A DNA stretch of 64,000 bases, taken from the NCBI RefSeq assembly GCF_030272615.1, contig NC_081414.1, forward strand, positions 308,803,164 through 308,867,163, read 5' to 3'. Numbering within the stretch: the stretch's first letter is position 1; each line of letters begins with the position of its first letter. The translations under genes were made by a program, and so were the position numbers. Below are positions 10,452 to 23,384 of this stretch, one piece after another. Below the pieces are notes generated by a model. It searched no databases, had not been told where the DNA came from, and worked only from the letters and a program-made list of their open reading frames with translations. The stretch is from Cryptomeria japonica. Its lineage: Eukaryota > Streptophyta > Pinopsida > Cupressales > Cupressaceae.

Positions 10452-11433
10452 GTTGGCATAATTTTTTTATTTTACTATAAAAATGTTATAAAATTAAAAA
10501 GTGTTCCTCATTTTCATAAGTTTGAGAATTGTAGATTTCTAACTAGCTCTGTAGTCTCAGAGACTCTGGTTCTTGGTTCTCTTACGCATATAATTATCAT
10601 AGTGGTTTCTTTTCTCTACTAATGACTATTATAATGAAGTTTGAAGGTCAATGGATAATGCAAATCAGACTGTAAGTCACTCTTGTTGATAAAGAAATAT
10701 ATGACTCTGCATAGCTTTTCTGGTGTGTCATATTCCTTTCTCTATTAATTGCTATATTCTTTAAAAGATTGCACAACTTTATGAATAGTTAAGAAAATTT
10801 GTGATTGTTCATAAAGTTGCTCTTCATTATTTCAAATCATTTTAGAAAAGGCATTGAACTATGAAACTAACCCGTATATATAAATTTATTTCATTTCAAG
10901 TTATTTACTTTTATTTTGATTGTTCAAGGAGAGACAAGTTAAAGTAATTACTCAAGGGTGTGAAAGATTCGCTAATTCTAGAGAAACTAGTTGGAATCCC
11001 CTTCTAAAATAGTTGATGTGTGCATACTGAGTAAAACCATGGGGTCGTAAAAAGATGTTATGAGCCTTGGGACTGAGATTTTCTTTGTCTTTCAAGTAAA
11101 TAAACTTCATCTTAAGATGAAAGTTTATGCATGTTGAGTGAACTAGAAACCCACATCAACACTCTTAATGTTGGATTATCCATTTAAATCTATATGTGTT
11201 AATTGATCATTTTATCCCTTGAAAGGTAATTCTATTTTACTCCAAAAGGATTCATTCTTCCATCATGAATAGATAGTAAGCTCTTAAAAGAAAATTGAAA
11301 TGGAGGTATAAACTCTCATTCCATCAAGATTTTATATTTAATTTATTTCTATTTTAATGGTCAAATTTTTATTTTTTTCAATAAAAGTGGATTATTCCAC
11401 TAAACTTTTTTATTAATATTTTTTATTTTTTAC
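10452..11433. other. AT-rich sequence without a recognised gene
   Basis: Lies between the element B LTR and the 3' end of the minus-strand LINE. I see no ORF with recognisable motifs, no repeat array and no RNA gene here. Confidence 0.5.
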
Positions 11434-12071
11434 ACAGGATTCAAAGAGCATACCAGAGGAAAGAACCCTGAGAAGAAAACCTTTAGTCACAACTCATAAA
11501 ATAAGCCTATAGTATCTAACGGATCAATATATACACCCTGCCCAAAACCACATACAAAATGCAGCCACAACACATATAATATTAGTTTTGCATAGAGCCC
11601 ATATGACAATTTGCCAAAAAAAAAACAAAAAAAAAACCATCGGATAATTTTCAAATGTAGACTCCATAGCTGCTATCAATGGAAGAAGACAAAATTTTCC
11701 AAAGTCCTGTGCCAGGTCCCATGAGCCAAAAAACTTCCTGCCAAAAAAGAAAGTATCAAAAAACCTTTGGAAAAACACTATTATATCAAATACCATGACC
11801 TCGAACACTTCTCCAGACAACGAACATGAATACTTGAAATGAAAGGGGAAAGCGTGAATAATTATCATCATAAAATTTTACATTGACATTACTCAAGAAA
11901 ATCATATGACTATTGCTACAAACCTTCCCATACCCCAGAAGGAATTTCCTCAAAACCCACCTCTCGCTGATTAGCATTGCTATCAATGGCTAAATTTGCC
12001 AAATAATCTGCAATCTTATTAACTTCTTTGTAACAATGGGATACCAGGAAAGATTCAAACAATTCTAATTT
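11434..12071 (-). other. 3' untranslated region of LINE 1
   Basis: Follows the RNase H stop on the minus strand. Open frames at 11524-11871 and 11786-11986 have no domain I recognise and look incidental. The T-rich tract at 11408-11433 marks the probable tail. Confidence 0.45.
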
Positions 12072-14591
12072 TTATAAAATGGGATCAAGTATATACTGCA
12101 AATTCCAACAATTCGATTTCTTTTTCATAACACATTGAATAATCACCATAGAATCACCTTCAATTATTAAGTCCTTAATACCCAAAGAGATTGCCATATC
12201 CAATCCAAAAGACAAAGCATGAAATTCTACATAATTGTTAGTTTTAAAACCAATAGCATGACACTTAGCTCGAATAAAATTTGCATTGTGATCATAAATT
12301 ACCATGCCTACCCCAGTCGGCCCAGGGTTACCACGAGAGGCCCCATCAAAATTCAATTTAAAGTGCCCCTACGAAGGAGGTTTCCATCTAGCAGAGCATC
12401 TCTTACCTATTGCATCATTCTTTTTTAAAATTGAACCATGAGAGGGTAAAAGTGATAGCAGCTTCCAAACTTTGGTAACTCTACTATCCCAGTGCGAAAA
12501 AGAAGTAAGATTTTCCAAATTCTTATAAATAAATGACAAAGCAACCTCAGAGATTGAAGACTCAATTTTTAATAGAACCTCAGACATAGGAGACCTTGTT
12601 TTTTTAAATATCATGTTGTTTCTCTCTAGCCAAACATTCCAAATCACAATAGATGGAGATATGATCCAAAGGCATGCATAAAAAGATGAGGCAAACATAA
12701 AGGGCCAAGGACTAAAATGGGAAATGAGATCCTTACCAATAACAAAGGATATATTTAACTTCTCAAATAACCACTGCCAACATTCATAAGCATAATCACA
12801 ATGTAGGAATAGGTGTGAAGAAGATTCCAAATTTTTGTTACAAAGGACACAAGGGAAAACAACAGTAATACCAAGTCTGTCTAGTCTCATACCTGTAAGG
12901 ACTCTATCCTGAACTGCCAACCAAGCAAAGGCTCCAGCTTTAGGAAGACAAGTCGAATGCCAAAATAACTTATAAGGCCAAGAAGATAAATCTTTAGCAA
13001 CCATAAGAGAGTTGTAACCATCTTTAATAGTGTACTTACCTAAACTATTCTTTGTCCAAATAAGTTCATCCTCAGAATCAGAAAGAAATACAATTCTATC
13101 CCCCAAAATCTTTTCAAAATCTAATTTCATGCTTTGATCAACATCTAAGAAATCAATCGACTTCCATCTAGCTAGCTTAAGGGGACCACTAGTCACAATT
13201 TCAAAATAATTTGCTACAAAAACACCCCCAAAAAAGGAAAGAACAGTGATCAGAGGAGACCAATCCCTAATATTCACCAAAGGTATGTGTCCATTCCATA
13301 CTTCATCCTAGAATCTGACCTTTCTACCATTATGAACAATCCATGAAAGATGAGGCAAAATAACTGATCTACATTTACAAAGGAAATTCTAAATAGCAGA
13401 ACACGAAGGCTAATTTGAGACTTTAAAAATGTACTCTCTCGGTCCATTATTTAAATATTTGGCAAACATAATCTATGCCCATAAGGAGCTAGGCTTGTCA
13501 TATAATTTCCAAACCAACTTAGCACCTAAGGCTAAATTCTGATTCTCTAGACTCCGAATTCCTGTTCCCCCAAGTTCCTTATCAAACATACCTTATCCCA
13601 TGCAACTAAAGGGAGTTTCTTCTTGCCATCTTTATTATTGTTCCAAAGAAAATATCTAAGAGTATCCTGTAAACTAACAATGGCTGCTTTTGGAGACTTC
13701 AAAACAGACATGAGATATATGGGAACAACATTCAAAACAAACTTGATGAGAACAATTTTACCCGCCAAAGTTAACCATCTATGATTCCATGAGATAATTC
13801 TTTTAGAAATGACCGAAATAATCTTATCCCAAAAACCAATCTCATCCTGATTAACAAAGAAAGGAATCCCAAGGTAAGTACATGGAAGATTTCCAGTCTC
13901 AAATCCCCAAAAGGATTGCAACCTATGCTGAACCAGTTGCGATGTATTAAAGAAAAAAATCTTTGGATTTATCACTATTCACTTTCTGACAAGAAAATGA
14001 TGCATAATTTTGTATTATTCCTTTAATCACTTTTGCCTCAACTAACGAAGCATGTCCAAATAATAGAGTATCATCTGCAAAGAGACAATGAGAAATACTT
14101 TGGGGAATATTCTGAATCCTTATACCTTTCCAAAGCCCCCCCACTTTAGCAGCCCTAATAGCCCAACTAAAGGTTTCAGCTAAGAGAATAAACAAAAAGG
14201 GAGAAAGGGGATCTCCCTGTCTCAAACCCCTAGAGGAAGTGAAAAAACCACAAGGAGAACCATTAATTAAAACCGAGAATCTTGCAAAAGAAATACATGC
14301 ATGAATCCATTTGACCCAGGCCTTGGAAAAACCTAACTTTTCAAGAACAACACATAAAGCCCCCCACTCTACTCTATCATAAGCCTTCATCATGTCTAGT
14401 TTAAGTATCATGGCCCAGGTTCTTTGGGTGGAAATAGAATGCAACACCTCATGTGCTACAATTGCACCCTCTGTCATCTCCCTTCCAGGAACAAAACCAC
14501 CTTGCTCCAATGAAATGATCTTAGGTAGAATTTTTGCCAACCTAAGGGAAATTGCGTTCGTAAATATCTTATACAAAGTGTTACATAAAGC
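12072..14591 (-). pseudogene. LINE 1 ORF2, 3' part: reverse transcriptase, zinc-binding domain, RNase H
   Basis: The minus-strand frame resumes just after the insertion with CNTLYKIFTNAISLRLAKIL, a conserved stretch of plant LINE reverse transcriptases. Then come LKLDMMKAYDRVEW, RQGDPLSPFLF and the catalytic FADD (in HCLFADDTLLF), all intact (to about 13980). 13975-13547 continues the thumb/linker (YLGIPFF, WNHRWLTLAGK). 13280-12369 holds the zf-RVT domain (WHSTCLPKAGAFAW and a CVLC...HLFLHC pattern). 12356-12072 is RNase H with MNFDGASRGNPGPTG. Frame breaks near 13960, 13550-13300 and 12360 make it a pseudogene. RNase H at the C-terminus is typical of one plant L1 group. Confidence 0.85.
14587..14591. 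repeat. Target-site duplication AAAGC (left copy)
   Basis: AAAGC at 14587-14591 and again at 28968-28972, immediately outside the TG...CA ends of the outer Copia element. It dates the Copia insertion after the LINE. Confidence 0.9.
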
Positions 14592-16105
14592 TGATAGTTC
14601 TAATACTAAATGTAAGTACAAATCCAATAGCCAACAAGATGAGAGGGGGGGGTGAATCATACAAACTTAATCTTCCATAAAAACATCAGATCCAACCTCG
14701 GTAACATATACTTTAGTAATATAACCAAAAACTATTAAACATGCAAACTCAAAAGCATATAAACATCATAAACCTAATAACACCAGATTTAATGTGGAAA
14801 CCCAAATAGGGAAAAACCACTATGGGATTTTAGACCCACTAAGAAATATACTCTTCTAGAGTATGCTCGGTTAAAAGAAAATCTTGTTAAAGATTACAAA
14901 CACATTGCTAGATGTGACCCGGTTAAGGGATTTCCCTTAGATCTATTAGGATCTTCACCTTGTTAGAAGTGACCTTGTTAAAGGATTTCAAACACTCAAT
15001 CAGAATGTCACCTTGCTAGAGGGTTTTACAAATAAGATTGTTAAGTCCACTCGGTTAAGAGATTTTCTGTCACTTTCACAAAATAATAGTAATAAAAATC
15101 TATCTGCAACTTCACATCTAAAATGCTAAAGCAGATTCTTATTTGTTCAATTCAATCTAGACATAGAACTAATCTTGTCCATCTATTGGGCTTCTATACT
15201 CTGTTATTCAAATAGGTCTTCAAGCTTCTATGCTCGGTAATCAATATGTAGCATCCTTGTGCATACACTTGCCCGCATACATTGTTTATCAACAGTTCCC
15301 TTTTTATAAACAATTAGCTAACCGCTTAATCTCCTTGATCACATTTCCCATGATCAATCATAGCCATCAGATCTTCAAACTTTGACTAGGTTCAATGCAT
15401 CTTTCGATCTGAAAATGTTTTACCCTGCCTTAGAACTTGCATACATTTCTTGGAACCTGTGCTAGGGTATTGCAGTTCAATCTGCATTGTAGATCTTCAT
15501 GTCGATCTTCCATTGTCATAGATTCATTAACAAACTTCATGCATGGCTTATCAATCATTTAATCAGTTCCATCTCATCAACTTCCTTCATTAAATAACGC
15601 ATGTAAACATTTAATGCATTCTGTTACAGCTCGGTTACAACTCGATAAATACTAAACCTCACTCGGTAGACATTCTGCCTTCATTAACTAATAGTGATAA
15701 CCTTAGGGTTTACTGACTAGGTTCTTTGCTTGATAACATTGTATAGTATTAACCTTACAATTTACAACATATGTATGATGTTAAAACAATCTAAACATCA
15801 TGATCTCATCATTGTCTAACTTGGTAATAGTTGCCCATTGAATACCTTATTCATCCCCTTATTCATCATATCCTTTCCTGTGTCTTTGACCGACATCTTT
15901 GTACTCTTCAAATCATACTTCTCAAGATATGGCAACATCATATTGAATTAGAAAATCAATTTCTTGACATCAATGACAAAATAATAATATTAAGACAGTA
16001 AACGCCCTTAATCAGTTATATCCATAATCATCAACAACCTTCTCAATATCCTTATTGAAATGTCAACAATCTCCCATTGTCTGTTATAATGCTAAATTGC
16101 CAACA
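14592..16105 (-). repeat. 3' LTR of the outer Copia element
   Basis: Direct repeat of 27433-28967. On the minus strand it reads TGTTGGCAAT...ACTATCA. It contains the block shared by all Copia LTRs in this window at 14794-14830. Confidence 0.93.
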
Positions 16106-16120
16106 ATCTCCCCCTTTGGC
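16106..16120 (-). other. Polypurine tract of the outer Copia element
   Basis: On the minus strand gccaaagggggagat directly precedes the 3' LTR, the usual position of the plus-strand primer. Confidence 0.8.
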
Positions 16121-16538
16121 ATTGATGGCAAAACCAATTGATTTGACCTTAAAAGATTTGGATTACTGTGATTCTAAAATGCTAAAATGCTCTCCTGCTG
16201 TCAACAGGTTTTCTCCCCCATACATTAGACTTCTCCTATTTTCTTCAGTTTTCTTTCCAATCTCAGTCTTCTCCCCTTTCTCAGTTTTCTCCCCCTTTGA
16301 CAACAATGCCAAAAGTAAAGAACTAAAACATAATTTCTTCCTATATGAAGTGAATTCTTGTTGCAATGTGTCAATTCAGTCTCAGTCAGAGCATTTTGTC
16401 TTCAGTTCTTGTTCCCTATATTGTTTCCTACATTATTTCCTGTACACCTTTAGAAAACCTCCTAAAGTGTGTAAATCTTCATCAACTCCTAAAACATATT
16501 CGTTAGAGTCATCGGATTGATGCTTTCACCAAACTTGG

Positions 16539-19500
16539 TCAGTGAGTAGAAGATAGGGGTAGAACCCCTAACTTACTTCTGAGATATTCAAAAGTGTCCC
16601 TTGGTAGTGGCTTGGTGAAGATATCTGCTATTTGTTCCTTTGTGCTAACATATTCCAACACCACTTTCTTCTCTTGAGCTTCTTCTCTAAGATAATGATA
16701 TTTGATAGAGATGTGCTTTGTCTTAGAGTGCATAACATGATTTTTTGAAATGTTAATGGTACTAGTATTGTCACAGAATATAGTTACTAGCTTGGTAACT
16801 TTCTCATCTATACTGTCCAATAGTTGTTTGATCCATGCAATGTTAGTACAATTCAATGTTGCAGCAACATATTCAACTTATGTTTTTGACTGTGAAACAC
16901 ATCCTTGTTTCTTGCTAAGCCAACTCACTAGTCTTTCTCCTAAAAAGAAAGCTCCTCCACTTGTGCTTTTTCTGTCATCAATGTTTCCTACCCAATCAGC
17001 ATCAGTATAAACTTTTAAATCAAAATCATTTCCTTTCTGATATACTAAGCCATAATCTTCAGTGCCTTTTAAGTATCTAAAAATTCTTTTGATTGTTGTC
17101 ATGTGTGTTTCCTTAGGATCTACAGAGAATCTTGCAACTATACCTACTGCATGTGCTATGTCTAGTCTGTTGTGAACAACATATTATAGTTTTCCAATCA
17201 TGGATCGGTAAAGTGTCTCATCAACAAATGCAGATTCATCATTCTTTGATAATTTATAGTTGGTAGTCATAGGAGTACTTACTGGTTTTGAATCCTCCAC
17301 TCCAAATTTCTTCAAGATTTCCTTTATGTACTTGGATTGAGTAATGAAAATCTCATTTTTCATTTGCAGTATTTGTAAACCTATAAAATACTTTATCTCA
17401 CTGATTAATGACATCTCAAATTCTTTACTCATTTCATTTCCAAAATTCTTGCATAAAGAGTCATTTCCACAAAATATAATATCATCAACAAATATGGCTG
17501 AGATCAGTATTCCATTTTCATCATTCTTCATGTACATATTGTTGTTCTCACTTGTCCTTATAAAACCAATCTTAATCAAATAAGAGTGCAATCTTTCATA
17601 CCATGCTCTAGGTGCTTGTTTCAAACCATATAAAACTTTGTTCAATTTACATACCTGATCTTTATTCTTGTCTTCAACAAATCCTTCAGGTTGTTCAATA
17701 AAAACTTCTTCTTCTAATATTCCATTCAAAAATTTAGATTTGACATCCATTTGATATACCTTGAAGTTTTTGAAAGCAGCATATGCCAACAATGTTCTTA
17801 CTCCTTCAAGTCTAGCAATAGGTGCAAAAGTTTCACCATAATCAATTCCTTCTTCTTGAGCATAACCTTTGCAAACTAGTCTTGCTTTGTTTCGAATGAC
17901 CTCTCCTTTTTCATTTAGCTTGTTTCTAAAAATCCACTTTGTATCGATTACATTTTTGTCCTTCGGTGTTGGGATTAGTGTCCATGTGTCATTCTTCTTG
18001 ATTTGATCAATCTCTTCTGTCATGGCATTTATCCAATCTTCACTATTAAATGCCTCTTTCACCATTCTCAGTTCAAATGCAGATATCAGACATGTTTTTT
18101 GTCTTAGTTTGTTCCTTGTCATCACTAGATCATCCTTATCTCCTATAATCTGACTTGGTGCATGATGTCTTCTGACATACTTGGCTAATATAGGCTTGGT
18201 AGGCTCTGTATGATCTTCTTCATCACTCGGTAACTGGATATTCTCTTCATTTTCTTCAACAGTTTTCTCGATAAGACTTGTCGGTTGAACATAGACAAAT
18301 TCATCATAGTCTTCTAGTTCCTTGGAATTTCCTTCATCATTTCTTTCTGCAAATTCATCAATTTTCACATTTGCACTTTCTACTATTTTGTTAGATGATT
18401 TGATTAGACATTTAAATGCTTTGCTTCTAGAGGAATAACCTAGAAATGTTCCTTCTTCACTCTTCTGATCAAACTTGCCATTTCTATCATCTTTTTGAAC
18501 ATAGCATTTACTTCCAAAGATTTTAAAATAACTTACATTGGGTTTCTTATCATACCAGATTTCATATGGTGTCTTCAAAGTACCTTTCTTCAATTGTACT
18601 CGGTTCAAGGTGTAAACTGCTGTGCTTATTGCTTCTCTCCAAAATGTTTGTGGCACCTTCTTTTCAATCATCAATGTTCTAGCACAATCCACAATATATC
18701 TGTTTCTTCTCTCAGCGATTCCATTTTTCTATGGAGTTCTCAGTGCAGAGACTTGTCTTTTAATACCATGACCATTGCAGAATAAGTTGAATTAATTAGA
18801 TGTGAACTCTCCTCCTCTATCTAATCTAAGACATTTCAGTTGTCTTTCTATTTCATTTTCAACTCTTGCCTTGTACCATTTAAACATTTGAAAAGCTTCT
18901 GATTTATCTTTTAAAAATATTACTAACATCATCCTTGAATAGTCATCCACAAATAATATGAAATATTTATCACCATAATAACTTTGAACTTCATAGGACC
19001 ACAAAGATCGGTGTGCACAAGATCTAAAATTACCTTAGAAGTGTAAGACTTACTTGTAAATCTTGATCTTGTCATTTTACCCATCTAGCATCCTTGGCAC
19101 ATAGCATTCTTAGGTTTTTCAAGACTCGATAGACCTCTTACTCGGTGCTTCTTGCTTATTTTGATCAGATTATCAAAATTTACATGACAAAACCTTTTAT
19201 GCCATAACCAGGTATCATCTATCTTTGCATAAAAACACTTGTTCCGAGTTGAGTCAAGGTGAAATGTGTTACCTTTTGTTTGTGTCCCAGTAGCAGCTAA
19301 CTTTCCATTCTTGTCATGAACTTTGATAATTCCTTTATGAAATTTTGTTTGGTAACCTGTGTTGTTTAGCTGAGCTACACTCAACAAATTGTATTTCAAA
19401 CCTTCAACCCAATAAACATCATTGCATCTTGCATTGTCAAGAAGTGTTATAGATCCTTTACCTTTCACCGGACATGGTGCATCATTACCAAATCTAACAT

Positions 19501-20424
19501 AGCCTCCATCATAATCTTCTAACATAACAAACTTGTGTTTATCTCCTATCATATGATGTGAGCATCCACTATCTATGATCCAAGAATCATTAGTGTTTAT
19601 GTAAGATATTAGGGCTCTTTCTTCATACCTTTCTTTATTTGATCCATCTTTGATAGCCACATAAACTACTTCCTCTGTATCAGTGCCATCTAATTTATTA
19701 TCATTGGATTCCTCATCGGCTATTAAGCATGTCTTTCTATCTCTTCTTCTGAAGTCTTGATGTCCTCTGTAATGATTATCTTTCTGTCTGTCATCTCGAT
19801 AATCTCTCTTTTCAGTAGAATCTTTGTCAGGATAGTTAGAAGCTATGTGTCCTATTTTATCACAATTGAAACATTTCAAAGGTAGTTTTCCTTTATACTT
19901 ACCTTTGCCTCTTGGTAACCTTCTGGCTAATAGTGCTTCAAACTCTTTTTGCTTTCTGATTTCCTCATACAGTTTGTGTACTGCTTCCATGTTCTTACGA
20001 AATCTTTCACTTTCTCCACTATGATCTCCTTCAGAGTACTTATACTTTCTTTCATTTTAATCATTAGATTCATCAAGATGAAAAGAACTAAATGCAGATT
20101 CAACTTTATTTACCGAAGATCCACTATTATCAAAGTTACTTAACTCAAATGCATGTAGCTTACCAATAGTAGCATCTAAAGAAACTGGCATATTAGGTAC
20201 AGACCTCAATTCATTGATTGCAGAGACTCAGATTGCATAAGCTGGTAGAAGGATTCTTAACAACTTACTTGTTATATCCTTTTCTTCAATAGTTCCACCT
20301 GCTCCTTTGATTTGATTGACAATCTCCTTTAGTCTTGTATTGTACTAAAGTTATGTTCTCACCTTCATTCATCCTCATAGATTCAAGTTGTCCTCTTAGA
20401 CTATATACTTTTTCTCTTTGAACA
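16539..20424 (-). pseudogene. Outer Copia gag-pol, main part, broken by a few stops
   Basis: Read from 20424 downward the gag continues from the part left of the inner insertion. 19990-19085 has a zinc knuckle CFNCDKIGHIASNYPD (last Cys replaced by Tyr), protease WIIDSGCSHHM and the pre-integrase motif LWHKRFCHVNFD. 19004-18792 is the integrase core (FVDDYSRM). 18692-17184 is a 502-residue open frame with the integrase C-terminus and reverse transcriptase ([26 protein letters not shown], and catalytic FVDD in [11 protein letters not shown]). 17102-16539 is RNase H (YTDADWVGNIDDRKSTSGG, then CDNTSTINISKN and DIFTKPL). Stops near 17181, 16875 and 18790 break the frame, one compatible with CAA to TAA. 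The element is inactive but only modestly decayed. Confidence 0.9.
20420..20424. repeat. Target-site duplication GAACA (left copy)
   Basis: GAACA at 20420-20424 and at 27065-27069 flanks the inner Copia element inside the gag of the outer one. Confidence 0.9.
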
Positions 20425-21484
20425 TGTTAGGTCCCGGAGACAACTGAGAAGGGGGGGTGAATCAGTTGTCAAATAAATTCAAACCAAAAACTTATTAACC
20501 AACTTAATGCTTAATATCGGTAAACCAATTAAGTATGTCAGTAGATAGTGTTAATAGTAAATTGCTATACCGGTAAGGATTAATGCATGAAACATAAACA
20601 TAAAGTCATCCACAACACATGACACCAATATTTGTACGTGGTAACCCTATAAGGGGAAAAACCACGGTGGGAAACCTTACCCACAATCAGATGATACTAC
20701 TGTAGATAGTAAGTGTACATAAATGGGGTCTGCACATGCAAAAAGGCCAACAGCCTAGAGCTCACTGCTCAATCACAAAATGGGAGTCACATTGACTACA
20801 GTTGGATGGTTAAATCCAATAAGAATGTACTGCACAAAATAGCATCTTCATATGCTGGATTTAGTACCAGTGTAATGCTGATATGCTTCTACAAAAACCT
20901 AACTTCACCTTCAAATGATGTCTTCACATATATCCCTGCTTGATCTCGCATATACCTTCACTTAATTCTTTTTCGCACTCCACACTTGATCTTACAAATA
21001 AGATCTTACATTTATACCATACCCTAAGACCAATTTTAGTAGGTCGGCTCTACAAGATATTACAATAAAAACATTTTACATACAATATAATATCTGATGC
21101 AATAACCGATTGAACATGTTGTCTTAATGCATTTATAACAATAATAAATCATCTCCATAGCGTGCCATGCTGATTTGGAAAAGATAAACCTATCGGTGTA
21201 ACCCTAGATAACCTAGACCTATTTGCCGATAAAAGCAAATATGCAAATATGAATATACCAATGATTATTTCTTCAAAATAAAGAGTCCACATGATGTCTT
21301 CGACATTACCAAGTGTCTTCCATATCATTCCAGATATCAGTGAACAATATATCCTACCGGTGAACCATATACCAGTAACTGTTGCATAGTTTACTTGCTT
21401 GTCGGTAAATGTTGCTGGATCTCCAAAGTAGGTGTATTCAATAGGTGTTGACATCAATGACAAAACCATACCAAAATACCAACA
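20425..21484 (-). repeat. 3' LTR of the inner Copia element
   Basis: Direct repeat of 26005-27064. On the minus strand a purine tract (gccatagggggagat, 21485-21499) precedes it. The open frames 20713-20943 and 21149-21604 fall in this LTR or run across its edge and are not genes. Confidence 0.93.
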
Positions 21485-21849
21485 ATCTCCCCCTATGGCA
21501 TTGATGGCAACACAAGATGGAAAAACCATCAAAGTGCCAAAACAGAAATGCCAAATATAAAAACCAACAATCTCCATATCTCCCCCTGGGAGTAACAATA
21601 CCAATCTCTCATACCAATTTCTCCTTAAATGTGTTTTACAAAATCTCTCCCCAAAAAGATAATGTGTTTTTCCATATATATCTCTCCCCCTTTGACATCA
21701 AATGCCAAAGTCACAAAAAGTCAAGTTCATACAAAATACCAATCAATTCAATATACCAACTACTCCCCCTGAGAAGTAGCTTCCTCATCAAATATTGGAA
21801 TAAAAGATTTGTTCATTTAATTCTGCTGGTTGATGACAATCATCAACTA

Positions 21850-23320
21850 TCTAAGTCTCTACCAGTGGTGGTATGACTCCAAGCTGATCTCTAAGATACT
21901 CAAAAGTCTCCTTAGGCAAAGGTTTTGTGAAAATATCTGCAAGTTGCTCTTTAGTATTCACATAAACCAGTTTTATCTCCTTCAACTTTTTCCCTTAGAA
22001 AATTCAGTTTTATAGAAACATGTTTTGTTTTAGAATGTAATATTGGATTCTTAGATATATCAATTGTTGTAGTGTTATCACAATATATAATAATAGGTTC
22101 CTTGCATTTTACCTTTATGTCTTTCAACATTTGCTTAAGCCATAATACCTGTGTACAGTTCGTTGTTGCTGCAACATATTCTGATTCTGCTATTGATAAA
22201 GATGTACAACTCTATTTCTTACTCAACCAAGAAACTAATCTCTTTCCAAGAAAGAATGCTCCTCCAGTGGTTCTTTTTCTATCATCTATATCTCCTGCCC
22301 AATTTGCATTTGTGTATGCACATAGATCAAAGTTTTCATCTTTAGGATACCATAATCCAAGATTTGTTGTGCCTTGTAAGTACCAAAAAATCCTTTTTAC
22401 TGTTGATTCATGATTTTCCCTAGGATTACTCTGAAATCTAGAAACAATACATACTGCATTCATAATATCAGGCCTGGTTTGTGTCAAATATAGTAAACCT
22501 CCTATCATAGATTTGTATCTAGTTGGATTAATAGGTGTAGATTCATCCCTTTGAGATAATTTGTCATTTGTAGTCATAGGTGTGCTTACTGGTTTAGAGT
22601 TCTCCATCCCAAATTTCTTTAGTAATTCTTTCAAGTACTTGGATTGACTCAAAAATATACCTTTATCAGTCTAAGAAATTTGCAAACCTAAAAAGAATTT
22701 TATTTCTCCAATCATAGACATTTCAAATTCTTGCTGCATTTCAAGAGAAAATTCCTTACATAATCCATCTTCTCCTCCAAAGATTATATCATCAAAAAAT
22801 ACTTCAATAATCAAGATGTCATCATTAGTTACTATGTAGTATAAGTTGCTATCTGCATTTCCTTTAGTAAAACCAATCTTTAAAAGATACTTATCCAACC
22901 TTGCATACCAAGCTCTTGGGGCTTGTTTCAATCCATTTAGAGCTTTTCTTAACCTGCAAACCATATCATTGTCATCTACCAAAGAAAATCCATCAGGTTG
23001 TTCAATATATACTTCTTCTTCAAGATCTTCGTTCAAAAATGCACATTTAATATCCATTTGATAAACTTTGTAATCCTTGTGAGCTGCAAAAGCCAAGAAT
23101 AATCTAACTGCCTCAATTTTGGCTGCCGGTGCAAAGGTTTTATTATAATCAACTCCTTCCTTTTGAGAATGTCCCTTACACACTAGTCTTGCTTTATTTC
23201 TGACAACCTTACCATCTTCATTAAGTTTGTTTCTAAATACCCATTTATTTCCAATTACATTTTTATCTTTAGGCCAGGGAACTAATGTCCAAGTATTATT
23301 CTTCTCAATTTGTCCTAATT
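21850..23320 (-). pseudogene. Inner Copia reverse transcriptase and RNase H, broken
   Basis: 23183-22671 holds the Copia reverse transcriptase ([42 protein letters not shown]) with the catalytic motif as FFDD (EVFFDDIIFGG) where FVDD or YVDD is usual. After a stop at about 22671, 22652-22212 continues with MSQSKYLKELLKKFGMENSK and the RNase H start (YTNANWAGDIDDRKRTTGG; the first catalytic Asp of ADW reads Asn). RNase H remnants ending in a DIFTKPLPK-like stretch run to about 21860 in other frames. Upstream, the linker to integrase is interrupted near 23320-23390. Confidence 0.88.
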
Positions 23321-23384
23321 ATTCTTCCATAGCTTTAATCCAAAATTTATCTTCACATGCCTCATTAATAGATGATGGTTCAAT

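Noticed and set aside
11524-11986. Two minus-strand frames with Phe-rich segments
   Set aside because: They lie in the LINE 3' untranslated region, overlap each other and show no known domain.
12072-12356. A stand-alone host RNase H
   Set aside because: It is collinear with the reverse transcriptase and zinc-binding domain of LINE 1.
17184-18692. The longest intact frame (502 codons) as a host gene
   Set aside because: It contains Copia integrase C-terminal and reverse transcriptase motifs and lies between the LTRs of the outer Copia element.
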